Shown here piece by piece: positions 5,679 through 6,104 of a stretch of DNA of 6,104 nt. Where the stretch lies: the NCBI GenBank assembly GCA_031271325.1, contig JAISVY010000115.1, positions 1-6,104 of the forward strand. Reading direction: 5' to 3'. This stretch comes from Oscillospiraceae bacterium (lineage in GTDB: Bacteria > Bacillota > Clostridia > Oscillospirales > UBA929). Every line of letters starts with the position of its first letter. The stretch's first letter is position 1. The position numbers and the translations under genes were made by a program. The notes beneath the pieces were generated by a model that was not told where the DNA came from, searched no databases, and saw nothing but the letters and a program-made list of their open reading frames with translations.

Positions 5679-6104
5679 TTATATAAACCCTTCTTCCGCG
5701 GCAATGCGGATGGCGTCGGCGGTGTTGCCAGCGCCGAGCTTATGAAATACATTGGCCGTGACAGAGTTGACTGTATTGACGGAAAGCGACTGTTTCGCCG
5801 CGATTTCGGCGCGGGAAAGCCCCCGGCACAGATCTGACAGCACCTCATGTTCCCGCGCCGACAGGGAAGCGCCCCGGCGCCGGGTATGTTCACTGACCAT
5901 AGCAGATTGGAACTTCGCGAAGGCGGACGCCTTGCGCCTTACGGTTTCAAGCCACCCGGCGGGAATCCCGGACTCACGCAGGGCGCGTGAGGCAAGGGTG
6001 CGCATATCCTTGCCAAGCTCCGCAAACGGTGTCACTATGTCTTCCGCCTCTTCGTACGCTCTCCCGAGAGCCTCCAGCGCGGCGGGCGCATTTTTCATAT
6101 GATA
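5679..6104 (-). CDS. LuxR-family transcriptional regulator, C-terminal part (runs off the right edge)
   Basis: About 141 codons are visible, ending at TAA 5681-5679. The first in-frame ATG is at 6098, but the frame stays open to the edge. The sequence just after that ATG (RAYEEAEDIVTPFAELGKDMRT) resembles the end of the helical repeat region of large MalT-like LuxR proteins, so the gene very probably begins well beyond the window. The last 62 or so residues are a LuxR-type helix-turn-helix: LSAREHEVL, GLSRAEIAAKQSLSVNTV, then VFHKLGAGNTADAIRIA. In the recognition helix, the usual TVK is TVN here. If MalT-like, the full protein would be an ATP-dependent transcription activator whose ligand is sensed by missing domains. 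It converges on the TTG-gene pair, and nothing here shows that it regulates them. Confidence 0.85.
   Translation of the reverse strand, partial: YHMKNAPAALEALGRAYEEAEDIVTPFAELGKDMRTLASRALRESGIPAGWLETVRRKASAFAKFQSAMVSEHTRRRGASLSAREHEVLSDLCRGLSRAEIAAKQSLSVNTVNSVTANVFHKLGAGNTADAIRIAAEEGFI

Noticed and set aside
6096..6098. ATG at 6098 as the true start of the LuxR gene
   Set aside because: The frame is open to the window edge, and the following residues look like the interior of a large MalT-like protein, so this Met is probably internal.

Overview
The window looks like a chromosomal segment of an endospore-forming Clostridia-type Firmicute. This is inferred from the moderately GC-rich sequence (judged by eye), strong purine-rich Shine-Dalgarno sequences, TTG start codons, a LuxR regulator of clostridial type, and a candidate sporulation-sigma promoter. 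No ribosomal or other phylogenetic marker is present, so the placement is tentative.

Layout: positions 1-3833 hold a two-gene signalling operon on the minus strand. First transcribed is a 1042-residue membrane hybrid histidine kinase (Cache-like sensor, HAMP, HisKA, HATPase, receiver, HPt). One nucleotide after its stop begins a response regulator, cut by the left edge, with a degenerate receiver followed by an intact one. Together they carry every step of a His-Asp-His-Asp phosphorelay: H428, D736 and H893 of the kinase, then D178 of the regulator. Any output domain lies outside the window.

Positions 3834-4151 are a 318-base divergent intergenic region. It holds a GNRA-capped hairpin, a pair of imperfect direct repeats about 26 bases long, and, inside the second repeat, a good match to the mother-cell SigK promoter pattern. 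Immediately before the plus-strand gene there is a small inverted repeat and a strong ribosome binding site.

Positions 4152-5603 hold two plus-strand genes in tandem, both starting with TTG. They share a paralogous helical N-terminal domain of about 80 residues, with key residues at identical positions. The C-termini differ: the first has a cysteine-free DUF6273-like domain, the second a short proline/cysteine tail. The pair may be spore or surface structural proteins, but their function is unknown to me.

Positions 5604-5678 separate convergent genes and contain a perfect 13-bp hairpin. From 5679 to the right edge is the C-terminal end of a minus-strand LuxR-type regulator, probably a large MalT-like protein. 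No mobile element, CRISPR array, tRNA or rRNA was seen. The least explained part is the paralogous TTG-start gene pair and its repeat-bearing promoter region.
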